NCBI RefSeq assembly: GCF_005405925.1
Contig: NZ_BJHV01000001.1
Span: forward strand, 1,922,001-1,986,000
Direction of reading: 5' to 3'
DNA length: 64,000 nucleotides
Source of the DNA: Streptomyces antimycoticus
Lineage (GTDB): Bacteria > Actinomycetota > Actinomycetes > Streptomycetales > Streptomycetaceae
Shown here: piece after piece, positions 18,191 to 25,562 of the stretch
Position numbering within the stretch: position 1 is the first letter of the stretch
Layout: each line of letters begins with the position of its first letter
Notes under the pieces: generated by a model
Database searches by the model: none
The model's input: the letters and a program-made list of their open reading frames with translations, nothing else
What the model was told of the DNA's origin: nothing
Translations under genes and position numbers: made by a program

Positions 18191-18999
18191 TCACGGCTTC
18201 GGGGTGCGGCGCAGAAAGCGGATGACCGGGTGGCCCGGATCGTGGGTGACATCGGCCTGGACATCGTAGACCTGCTTGATCAGGGACGGGGTCAGCACCT
18301 GGCTGGGGGTGCCTTCGGCCACGACATGTCCCTCGCGGAGGACGAGCAGACGGTCGCAGTACATCGCCGCGAGGTTGAGGTCGTGGAGGGCGATCACGGT
18401 GGCGATCGGCAGACCGACGACGAGGTCGAGCAGGTCGAGCTGGTGCTGGATGTCGAGGTGATTGGTCGGCTCGTCGAGCAGCAGCTCGTACGGTTCCTGG
18501 GCGAGGGCCCGGGCGATCTGGGCGCGCTGGCGTTCGCCACCGGAGAGGGTGTGCCACGACTGGCCCGCCCGGTCGGTCAGCGCGGTGCGCTCCAGGGCCG
18601 CGTCGACGGCCCAGGTGTCCGTGGCGGTGGACGACGACCAGGCGCGCCGGTGCGGGATCCGGCCCAGGGCCACGACCTCGCGGACGGTCAGTTCGGTCTG
18701 GGTGTGGGCGTGCTGCTCGACGGTGGCGATACGGCGGGCCGTGGCGCGGCGGCCGACCCGCGGCAGTGTGCGGCCGTCCAGGGTGACGACTCCGGCGGAG
18801 GGGGCGAGGATGCCGGCGAGCAGCCGCAGCAGGGTGGACTTCCCGGAACCGTTGGGGCCGAGCAGGCCCAGTGTCTCGCCGGGGCGCAGGGTGAGGGTGA
18901 CGCCGTCGACGATGAGCCGGCCGTCGGCGCGGCGGCTGACGCGGTCCGCGCGGAGTCCGGGTGCGGCGTCCGCGGTGGCGGGGGAAGGGAGTCGGTCAT
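18191..18999 (-). pseudogene. BtuD-like ABC ATPase, frameshifted near its start
   Basis: ATPase of the cobalamin-type importer. The ATG at 18999-18997 overlaps the permease stop (ATGA), but the frame from that ATG does not reach the Walker A motif. At 18980-18984 there are five G (C on the coding strand) where six restore the reading MTDSLPSPATADAA, then GPNGSGKSTLL (Walker A), LSGGERQRAQIARALAQEP (signature) and LLLDEPTNHLD (Walker B) with the LHDLNLA switch. With the extra base the protein is 269 residues, normal for FecE/BtuD. No in-frame ATG or GTG lies upstream of Walker A in the open frame. Everything past the break is intact, so a sequencing error is as likely as a true mutation. Confidence 0.8.
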
Positions 19000-20009
19000 G
19001 TCTTCCTCCGGCCGTGGTAGAGCACGGCGACGAAGGCCGGCACGCCGATGAGGGACGTCACCACGCCCACCGGGACCTCCTGGGGGTCGATCACGGTGCG
19101 AGCGGCGCTGTCCACCCACACCAGGAAGATGGCTCCGGCCAGTGCGGTGACCGGCAGGAGGCGGGCGTGGCCGGACCCGGTGAGGGCGCGGGTGGCGTGC
19201 GGGAGGACCAGGCCGACGAAGCCGATGGCTCCGGCGGAGCTGACCAGGGTCGCGGTGAGCAGCGCGGTCGCGCACAGCAGGACCAGGCGGGTGCGGGCCA
19301 CGCGGACACCGAGCGCCGCCGCGGCCTCCTCGCCGAAGGCGAACGCGTCCAGGGTCCGGGCGTGTCCGAGACAGACCAGGAGGACGGCGGCCAGGACGAC
19401 GGCGCACAGCAGCACATCGCTCCAGCCGGCGCCGGTGAGCGAGCCGAGGAGCCAGAACAGCACGGCGCGGGTGGTGTCGGCGTCCGCGGAGGTGAGGACG
19501 GTGAACGAGGTCAGCGCGGAGAACAGTTGCATGGCCGCCACCCCGGACAGCACCACGCGGTCGGTGCTGCCGCCGAGGCTGTGGCTGAGCGCCAGGACCA
19601 GGCCGAAGGAGAGCAGCGCGCCGATGAACGCGCCCGCCGACAGGGACACCGCCCCGCCGCCCACGCCGAGGACGACCACGGCGACGGCACCTGTGGAGGC
19701 CCCGGAGGACACCCCGAGGACGAAGGGGTCGGCCAGCGGATTGCGCAGCAGGGACTGCATCACGGCCCCGCAGAGGGCCAGCCCCGCCCCGCACACCGCG
19801 GCGAGCAGGGTACGGGGCATGCGCAGGTTCCACACGATGCCGTCGCGCAGCGGTGGCAACGTGCCCTCGCCCAGGCCGAGATGGGCGGTGACCGCCGCCC
19901 AGACGTCGGCCGTGGAGATGTCGGCGGGGCCGATGGTCACGGCGAAGGCGATCGACGCGACGAGCGCGGCAAGCCCTCCCGCGATCAGCAGCAGGAGGCG
20001 GGGGCTCAC
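18996..20009 (-). CDS. BtuC-like FecCD permease
   Basis: 337 residues, 9-10 hydrophobic helices, FecCD family. Typical segments are LRMPRTLLAAVCGAGLALCG, VMQSLLRNPLADPFVLGVSS and GAIGFVGLVLPHATR, the last being the ATPase-coupling loop. It forms the membrane channel of an ABC importer. The GTG start overlaps the stop of the binding-protein gene (GTGA), and its own stop overlaps the ATPase start. A cobalamin riboswitch upstream of the operon argues for a corrinoid rather than an iron-siderophore substrate. Confidence 0.88.
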   Translation of the reverse strand: MSPRLLLLIAGGLAALVASIAFAVTIGPADISTADVWAAVTAHLGLGEGTLPPLRDGIVWNLRMPRTLLAAVCGAGLALCGAVMQSLLRNPLADPFVLGVSSGASTGAVAVVVLGVGGGAVSLSAGAFIGALLSFGLVLALSHSLGGSTDRVVLSGVAAMQLFSALTSFTVLTSADADTTRAVLFWLLGSLTGAGWSDVLLCAVVLAAVLLVCLGHARTLDAFAFGEEAAAALGVRVARTRLVLLCATALLTATLVSSAGAIGFVGLVLPHATRALTGSGHARLLPVTALAGAIFLVWVDSAARTVIDPQEVPVGVVTSLIGVPAFVAVLYHGRRKT

Positions 20010-21052
20010 TTGGCGAGTCCGAAGTGGCGCAGCCCGGCAGCGACCTGCTCGACCCCTTCGACGGTGCGGATGGACGGGTTCATGGCCTGCCCGCTCAGCA
20101 GGACGTACCGCTTCTTCTTCACGGCGGTGAGATTGCGGGTGGCGGCGTTGGTCTCCAGGAAACGCATCTTGGCCCTGGCGGTCTCCGCGGTCTGCTGCTT
20201 ACGCGTGAGATCGCCGAGGACGATGACGTCCGGGTCGCGGTCGGCCACGGTCTCCCAGTTGATCTGCGGCCACTCGTCGTGGGTGTCGGAGAAGGCGTTC
20301 TTCGCTCCGACGGCCCGGGTGATGGCGCCCGGCGCGCCGCAGCAGCCGGCGAGGTAGGGCGACTGGGAGTTGGCGAACCAGTACATGAGGGAGACGCCGG
20401 GGGCGTCCAGTCCCTCGGTGGCCGTACGCACCCGCTGCTTCAACCGCGCGATGAGCTTTTCGCCACGTTCGTCGACGCCGAACGCGTGGGCCAGGTCGCG
20501 TATCTCGCCGTAGACGGTGTCCAGGGTGAGTGGCCTGCTGCGGGAGCCATCGCCACCGCTGTCGGGGTCCCGGCCCGCCGAGCAGTCGGACGGCGAGACA
20601 TACGTGGGCACGCCCAGCTTCTCGAACTGCTCACGGGTGGCCACGCCGCCCTTGCCGAGGGTGGAGACGAACGAGGCGGTGACGAAGTCGGGTTCGATGT
20701 CCAGGGCCTTCTCGAAGGACGGCGCGTTGTCCGCCAGGCGCGGCACCGTCGCATTCGCCTTCTCCAGGCCCTTCATCACCGGGTCGGTCCAGGTGGCGGT
20801 GGACGCCATGCGGTCGGCGAGGCCGAGGGAGAGCAGGATCTCCGTGGTGCCCTGGTTGAGGGAGAGGGCCCGCTTCGGGGCGGACTTCACCGTGACCTTG
20901 TGGCCGCAGTTGTCGATGGTGCGCGGATAGCCCGCCCCGGCGGGCTTCGTGGCGTCCGCGCCGTCGTGGCCGGAGCCACCGCACGCGGTGAGCAGGAGGG
21001 CGGGGGCGAGCAGGAGGGCCGCGGTACGGCGGGCGGAGCAGAGCACGGGCAT
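20006..21052 (-). CDS. BtuF-like substrate-binding lipoprotein
   Basis: 348 residues. A signal peptide ends in the lipobox LTAC (ALLLAPALLLTACGG), so the protein is anchored outside the membrane. The mature part is a class III helical-backbone binding protein: PKRALSLNQGTTEILLSLGL and PDVIVLGDLTRKQ are the two lobe motifs, and a Cys-Cys-containing loop (YLAGCCGAPGAIT) is characteristic of this subgroup. First gene of the importer operon; the riboswitch sits directly before it. The ATG at 21052 is chosen because the signal peptide starts there. Confidence 0.85.
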   Translation of the reverse strand: MPVLCSARRTAALLLAPALLLTACGGSGHDGADATKPAGAGYPRTIDNCGHKVTVKSAPKRALSLNQGTTEILLSLGLADRMASTATWTDPVMKGLEKANATVPRLADNAPSFEKALDIEPDFVTASFVSTLGKGGVATREQFEKLGVPTYVSPSDCSAGRDPDSGGDGSRSRPLTLDTVYGEIRDLAHAFGVDERGEKLIARLKQRVRTATEGLDAPGVSLMYWFANSQSPYLAGCCGAPGAITRAVGAKNAFSDTHDEWPQINWETVADRDPDVIVLGDLTRKQQTAETARAKMRFLETNAATRNLTAVKKKRYVLLSGQAMNPSIRTVEGVEQVAAGLRHFGLAK

Positions 21053-21117
21053 GCCTCGGTTGTCGGGGCTCGTACGCGGAGCCTGGCCTACGGACGTCCT
21101 CCCCGCACGCGGCGCGG

Positions 21118-21300
21118 AGGTGCCAGCAGGTCTTCGGACTCGGGCTCGTCCGGACGGGGCCCCTTCCCGGTGCTCGTTCGCGGCGGCCTCGCGGCCGTCA
21201 CGGACTCCTCCCAGTGGTGTCACATGCCCCGCCCGTCCCCCTCACCGCTGCGCGTCAGCTCCGGATTCCCACCGGATTCCCTGGCCTCGGATGTGGCACG
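21118..21300 (-). promoter_or_regulatory. Cobalamin riboswitch
   Basis: Read on the minus strand, the leader has the fixed elements of the cobalamin aptamer in order: GGGAATCCGGTGGGAATCCG, then GAGCTGACGCGCAGCGGTGA, then the CACTGGGA segment, then GGGAAGG, and the B12-box-like CCGAAGACCTGC close to base 21125. The aptamer ends about 70 bases before the binding-protein ATG, suiting control of the importer operon by adenosyl- or methylcobalamin. Boundaries are approximate. Confidence 0.85.
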
Positions 21301-21380
21301 ACTGGCTCCCCGAGACTATCAAGATCGTCGAACGATCAGGGTGTCGGACCGGTCACGGGGTGGAAGGCCACGTCCCGGGG

Positions 21381-22304
21381 TCAGTTCGGCCGCCGACGGG
21401 CCTGCCTCACCTCGCGGTCGACGGCCCAGGCGTCGCCGACCGGCCCGAGGTGGCCGAGCTTGTCGGGATTGATCACCGCCCGGATGGCCTGAACCTGCCC
21501 GTCGAGCACATCGAGGACCAGAGCCTGGAGCACCTTGCCGTCCCGCTCGCGGAAGACCGCGCCGGGCTGGCCGTTGACCTCATGGAGCTCGAAGGACACG
21601 TCGATCCGCAGCAGCCAGGGGAAGACCGTGCCCAGCAGCCGGGCCACGTTCTCCGCGCCCATGACGGCCTTGGCCAGCTGCGGGGCCTTGCCGCCGCCGT
21701 CCCCGACCAACTGCACATCGGCGGCCAGCAGGTTGCGCAGCGCACCCACATCGCCGTCCTTCAGCGCGTCGAAGAACCGCGTCGCCAGCTCCTGCCGCTC
21801 CTGCCGGTCCGCCTCGAACCGCGGCCGCCCGGCCTCCATATGCCGCCGCGCCCGCACCAGCAGTTGGCGGCATGCCGCCTCCGACCGTCCCACCGCCGTG
21901 GCGATCTCGTCGAACCCGAAGGCGAACACCTCCCGCAGCACGAACACCGCCCGCTCCAGCGGGCTGAGCCGCTCCAGCAGCAACAGCGCCGCCATCGACA
22001 CCGAGTCGGCCAGCTCCACCGCCCGTGCCGGGTCCTGATACGGATCGCTGAGCAACGGTTCGGGGAACCACGGGCCCACGTACTCCTCCCGTCGCACGCG
22101 CGCGGAGCGCAGCACATCGATCGAGATGCGCGTCACCGTGGTCGACAGATACGCCTTGGCCGACGCGGGCCGGGCCGTCGAGCCGTCGAAGCGCAGCCAT
22201 GTCTCCTGCACCGCGTCCTCGGCCTCACTCACACTGCCCAGGATCCGATAGGCGATCGAGAACAGCAGCGGCCGCAGCTCCTCGAACTCCTCGACCTTGT
22301 TCAC
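21381..22304 (-). CDS. ECF41-group sigma factor (SigJ-like) with SnoaL-like tail
   Basis: 307 residues. The sigma2 region is PLLFSIAYRILGSVSEAEDA then VQETWLRF; the sigma4 region contains LSPLERAVFVLREVFAFGFD and AVGRSEAACRQLLVRARRHM. A C-terminal NTF2/SnoaL-like domain of about 120 residues follows (FFDALKDGDVGALRNLLAAD, VQLVGDGGGKAP, INPDKLGHLG). In ECF41 factors this extension replaces a separate anti-sigma factor. The preceding gene on the strand is the AhpD/carboxymuconolactone-decarboxylase-like protein that defines the ECF41 pair. Confidence 0.9.
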   Translation of the reverse strand: MNKVEEFEELRPLLFSIAYRILGSVSEAEDAVQETWLRFDGSTARPASAKAYLSTTVTRISIDVLRSARVRREEYVGPWFPEPLLSDPYQDPARAVELADSVSMAALLLLERLSPLERAVFVLREVFAFGFDEIATAVGRSEAACRQLLVRARRHMEAGRPRFEADRQERQELATRFFDALKDGDVGALRNLLAADVQLVGDGGGKAPQLAKAVMGAENVARLLGTVFPWLLRIDVSFELHEVNGQPGAVFRERDGKVLQALVLDVLDGQVQAIRAVINPDKLGHLGPVGDAWAVDREVRQARRRPN

Positions 22305-22359
22305 GCCGACTCCCCTCCCCAGGGCCCGTTGCCGATGCGGTTGCCGTCACCGATGCCGG

Positions 22360-22836
22360 TCAGTGGAACTGCCCGGCCTCGTAGTCACCGGCCGCCGGCT
22401 GCTGGGTGATGACGTTCAGCCGGTTCACCATATTCATGAAGGAGACCAGGATCACCAGGGCGGTGAGCTGCTCCTCGTCATAGTGCTTGGCGGCATTCGC
22501 CCACGCCTCGTCGCCGACCCCACCGGCCGCGTCCGCGACCCGGGTCCCCTCCTCCGCCAGGGCCAGCGCGGCCCGCTCGGCATCGGTGAAGACGGTGGCC
22601 TCCCGCCATACCGCGACCAGGTTCAGCCGCACCGGGGTCTCACCGGCCGCGGCCGCTTCCTTGGTGTGCATGTCGATGCAGACGGCGCAGCCGTTGATCT
22701 GACTCACACGAATCGCCACCAGCTCCTGCGTCGCCGCCGGCAGCGGCGATTCCTTGACCGCTCTGCCCGCCGCCATGACGGGCCTCAGGACCTTGCCGGC
22801 GGTCTGGCTGGCGGAGTAGTTCAGTCGCGCGTCCAT
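22360..22836 (-). CDS. AhpD-like carboxymuconolactone decarboxylase-family protein (ECF41 target)
   Basis: 158 residues with the all-helical AhpD fold and the redox centre INGCAVCIDMHTKEA (CxxC followed three residues later by His), the alkylhydroperoxidase-type active site. QLTALVILVSFMNMVNRLNV is the conserved last helix. The closest family habit is a peroxide-reducing or thiol oxidoreductase protein. It is upstream of and co-directional with the ECF41 sigma gene, and carries an ECF41 promoter, so the sigma factor very likely drives it. Confidence 0.88.
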   Translation of the reverse strand: MDARLNYSASQTAGKVLRPVMAAGRAVKESPLPAATQELVAIRVSQINGCAVCIDMHTKEAAAAGETPVRLNLVAVWREATVFTDAERAALALAEEGTRVADAAGGVGDEAWANAAKHYDEEQLTALVILVSFMNMVNRLNVITQQPAAGDYEAGQFH

Positions 22837-22876
22837 GATGTGCTCCTCTGGAGTCGTTCAGTGGCTACACCCCTGA

Positions 22877-22903
22877 GACGAGGTGGCCCGACCCCCTGTG
22901 ACA
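22877..22903 (-). promoter_or_regulatory. ECF41-type promoter
   Basis: On the minus strand, TGTCACA (22903-22897) and CGTC (22880-22877) are separated by exactly 16 bases. This matches the published ECF41 -35 and -10 motifs. The -10 lies about 40 bases upstream of the ATG of the AhpD-like gene. Confidence 0.8.
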
Positions 22904-23049
22904 TGGACGCATGTGACCCGCGTCTCCCCGCCGTCGGCTCAGCTCGGCAGCCGTACGGCGTCCACCACTCGCCCTGATCCCGTCAGTTGTACGCTACGGC
23001 TCCCGCACGCTTCATGGTCAGCGGGATCCAACGGGAGACAGAGGTCATC

Positions 23050-23592
23050 GTGACAGAGCGCACCGGCAGAATACGTTCACCCCGTATCTACGCGATGACC
23101 TCGGGGGTGCTCACCGGGACGATCGCGCTGTACACCGCGCTCGTCGCCTTCGGGAACATCACCGACTTCGACAGCAACCAGCAGTTCGTACGGCATGTCC
23201 TGGCGATGGACACCACGTTCAAGGACGAGGACCTGATGTGGCGGGCCATCGACTCCACCGCGCTCCAGGACACCGCGTATGTCGCCATCATCGCCTGGGA
23301 GACCCTCGCCGCTCTCGTCCTCCTCGCCGCGACGGCCATGTGGTTCGCGGGCCCGCCCGGAGATCGCGTCCGCCGCGCCCGGCAGGCCGGCACCGTGGGG
23401 CTGTTGATGCTGATGCTGCTGTTCGGCGCCGGGTTCATCGGCATCGGCGGTGAGTGGTTCGCCATGTGGCAGTCGGAGAAGTGGAATGGCCTGGAGGCCG
23501 CCACACGCGTGTTCATGATCTCGGGGATCGTTCTGCTGCTCATTCACCTGCCGCCGTCGGCCGAGCGAACCGATCCGGGCTCCGAGGACTGA
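23050..23592 (+). CDS. DUF2165 small integral membrane protein
   Basis: 180 residues from a GTG start with GAGG seven bases upstream; an earlier in-frame ATG at 22987 would add 21 poorly conserved residues. There are four hydrophobic segments: VLTGTIALYTALVAFGNI, YVAIIAWETLAALVLLAATA, TVGLLMLMLLFGAGFIGIGG and VFMISGIVLLLIHLP. The loop NITDFDSNQQFVRHVLAMDT and the ALQDTAY and GEWFAMWQSEKWNG motifs identify DUF2165. The function of this family is not known. It stands alone, divergent from the ECF41 pair. Confidence 0.85.
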   Translation: MTERTGRIRSPRIYAMTSGVLTGTIALYTALVAFGNITDFDSNQQFVRHVLAMDTTFKDEDLMWRAIDSTALQDTAYVAIIAWETLAALVLLAATAMWFAGPPGDRVRRARQAGTVGLLMLMLLFGAGFIGIGGEWFAMWQSEKWNGLEAATRVFMISGIVLLLIHLPPSAERTDPGSED

Positions 23593-23631
23593 CCCAGCGG
23601 GCGCCGCGGACAAGCTGCCGCGAGCTCTCGC

Positions 23632-23724
23632 CCCTCCTTGCCGCGGACTCTGGAGCCCTCCTTGTAGAGGGCTCTTGCCCCTCCTTGTAGAGGGCTCTTG
23701 CCCCTCCTTGCCGCGGACTCTTGA
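23632..23724. repeat. Four tandem ~23-bp hairpin-forming units
   Basis: Units begin with CCCTCCTTG at 23632, 23656, 23679 and 23702 (spacing 24, 23, 23). The middle two are identical over 23 bases and contain CCCTC-CTTGTA-GAGGG, a small hairpin; the outer two carry GCCGCGGACTCT instead. They lie between the DUF2165 stop and the palindrome at 23763 and may act as a chain of weak terminators, or simply reflect slippage. Confidence 0.75.
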
Positions 23725-23762
23725 CAGTGACGTGAGCCACCTCTAGCGTCCGCAGCATCGCT

Positions 23763-23782
23763 CCGAGAGAGCGCTCTCTCGG
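23763..23782. promoter_or_regulatory. 20-bp perfect palindrome, LacI-type operator candidate
   Basis: CCGAGAGAGCGCTCTCTCGG is perfectly symmetric around a central CG, as LacI-family operators in Streptomyces are (for example the CebR-type TGGGAGCGCTCCCA). It is 76 bases before the start of the secreted DUF1996 gene and could control it. Confidence 0.5.
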
Positions 23783-23857
23783 CTGCCCCGCGTGACCACA
23801 CCGCTGGGCTCTCTCCCGCTCTTTTCGCTCTTCCGTGCGTGCACGGAAAGGAGAGTC

Positions 23858-24808
23858 ATGTCCCCTACACCCCCGCGCTTCCCGCCCTTACGGCGTGCCC
23901 TCGGCCGCTGGCGAGGTCCGGGCGTCGTCCTCGCCGCCCTCGGCCTCGTCCTGTCCCTGCTCTCCATCGGCCCGGCCAGTGCGCGTGCCGATCTGCGCGC
24001 CACCGACACGGCGGGCGCGGCGTCGAGCCCGCGGAGCGCCAAGGCGCCGGTGCGCGTCGCGGAGTTCGTCGCCGAGTGCCCGTTCACCCACCGGCTGCCG
24101 GACGACCCGATCGTGTTCCCGGGGCTCCCCGGCGCGTCCCATATGCACAGCTTCTTCGGGAACGACTCGACCAACGCGCGCACCGATCTGGCCGCCCTGC
24201 AGAGGGGCCGGACCAGCTGCAGCCCGACCGTCGACCTGTCGTCGTACTGGACCCCGACCCTCTACGACAACGGCAAAGAGGTCGAGCCCACCGGCACCAC
24301 CTTCTACTACCTCGGTGAAGGCGTGCGCGACGACGTGATCGCCACCATCAAGCCCCTCCCGCTGGGGCTGCGGATCGTGGCGGGCAACGCCAAGGCCACC
24401 GGGGTCGGCGACCCCACGTCCATCGCACGCTGGTCCTGCCTGCACCACGGAGAGGTCAACCCCTCCAAGGACTTCGTGAACTGCCCGGCCGGCTCGATGC
24501 TGGAGTCCTACCTCGACTTCCCGCAGTGCTGGAACGGCAAGGACCTGGACTCCCCCGACCACAAGAGCCATATGGCCTACCCGGTCGGCGGCCAGTGCCC
24601 GGCGACGCACCCGGTCGCCGTGCCGAAGCTGCGCCAGGTGCTCCGCTATCCGGTCAGCGGCGACCCCGCGCGCTTCAAGCTGGCGTCGGGTGCCGGATAC
24701 ACCATGCACGGTGACTTCTTCAACGCCTGGCCCGAGGACGAGATGGCCCGGCGGGTGCGTGACTGCATCAACGTGATCATCAAGTGCGGTGCCGACGGCC
24801 GTCCCTGA
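23858..24808 (+). CDS. Secreted DUF1996 protein
   Basis: 316 residues, start preceded by GGAGAG. A signal peptide is clear: Arg-rich front, hydrophobic GVVLAALGLVLSLLSIGPAS, then ASARAD as a cleavage site. The mature protein has the DUF1996 landmarks: FVAECPFTHRLPDDPIVFPG, HMHSFFGNDSTN, SYWTPTLYDNG, FPQCWNGKDLDSPDHKSHMA and YTMHGDFFNAWP. Conserved His, Asp and Cys residues suggest an extracellular enzyme, but no activity is established. A LacI-type palindrome upstream hints at carbohydrate control. Confidence 0.88.
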   Translation: MSPTPPRFPPLRRALGRWRGPGVVLAALGLVLSLLSIGPASARADLRATDTAGAASSPRSAKAPVRVAEFVAECPFTHRLPDDPIVFPGLPGASHMHSFFGNDSTNARTDLAALQRGRTSCSPTVDLSSYWTPTLYDNGKEVEPTGTTFYYLGEGVRDDVIATIKPLPLGLRIVAGNAKATGVGDPTSIARWSCLHHGEVNPSKDFVNCPAGSMLESYLDFPQCWNGKDLDSPDHKSHMAYPVGGQCPATHPVAVPKLRQVLRYPVSGDPARFKLASGAGYTMHGDFFNAWPEDEMARRVRDCINVIIKCGADGRP

Positions 24809-24864
24809 CGGAGGCGGAAAGGGCAGGCCACGCGGCCCGGCAGGGCGACACCGCCGTGCCTGGT

Positions 24865-24894
24865 GGGCGGAGTCCCGTCACCGGGGCTCCGCCC
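24865..24894 (+). terminator. Terminator after the DUF1996 gene
   Basis: GGGCGGAG (24865-24872) pairs with CTCCGCCC (24887-24894). The stem extends inward through a T-G pair and CCC/GGG, closing on a short loop. Confidence 0.6.
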
Positions 24895-24916
24895 ATGCGA
24901 GACGAGGGGAGTCGAC

Positions 24917-25522
24917 ATGACAGCGGCAACCGTCACACGGCGCGCTGTGTCCGTGGCGGCAGTGCTCACCGCCGCCACGCTGCTCACCGCTGGATGCGGC
25001 GACGGGAAACCGCCTCGTGAGGCGCGGTCGACGTCGGCCGCGCGGCACCCGGCCACCCGGCCCCCGAGCGGGCAGGCGACATCGGGGACCTTCAACTCCA
25101 CCGATATCGGCTGGATCCAGCTGATGATCGCGATGGACGACCAGGCGACACTCCTGCTGAACCTCGCCCCGGGCCACTCTTCCGACGCCGGGGTGGAGAA
25201 GTGGGCGGAACCGGTGGCCACCGCCTACCGCGACGAACTCGTCCAGCTACGAGAACTGCTCGCCCGAGCGGGCGTCCCCGACACCAACCCGCACCAGGGG
25301 CACGACATGCCCGGCATGGTGACCGACGACGAACTGCGCACCATCAAGGGAACCAAGGGCGCCGCCTTCGACGCGCTCTTCCTCGCGGCGATGCGCGAAC
25401 ACCTCGACCAGGCGGCGAAGATCGCCCGCGCACAGCGCTCGGCGGGCGCCGATCCGGCCGCCAAGAAGCTGGCCACGAGCGTGGAGAAGACATCGCTCAC
25501 CTGGCGCGCCCGTCTTCCCTAG
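24917..25522 (+). CDS. DUF305-like lipoprotein with altered His motif
   Basis: 201 residues. The signal peptide ends in a lipobox-like LLTAGCGDG, so the protein should be lipid-anchored outside the cell. The body follows the DUF305 pattern: FNSTDIGWIQLMIAMDDQAT, then GHDMPGMVTDDELRTIKG, FDALFLAAMREHLDQA and a terminal helix. In most DUF305 proteins the first motif reads MIPHHQQA and the later one EHH; here they are MDDQ and EH, so the usual paired histidines (suspected metal ligands) are partly lost. The function of the family is unclear. Confidence 0.8.
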   Translation: MTAATVTRRAVSVAAVLTAATLLTAGCGDGKPPREARSTSAARHPATRPPSGQATSGTFNSTDIGWIQLMIAMDDQATLLLNLAPGHSSDAGVEKWAEPVATAYRDELVQLRELLARAGVPDTNPHQGHDMPGMVTDDELRTIKGTKGAAFDALFLAAMREHLDQAAKIARAQRSAGADPAAKKLATSVEKTSLTWRARLP

Positions 25523-25562
25523 GCGCCGTCCGCTTGCTGCTCCCGCCGTGGACGGTCGCGGC

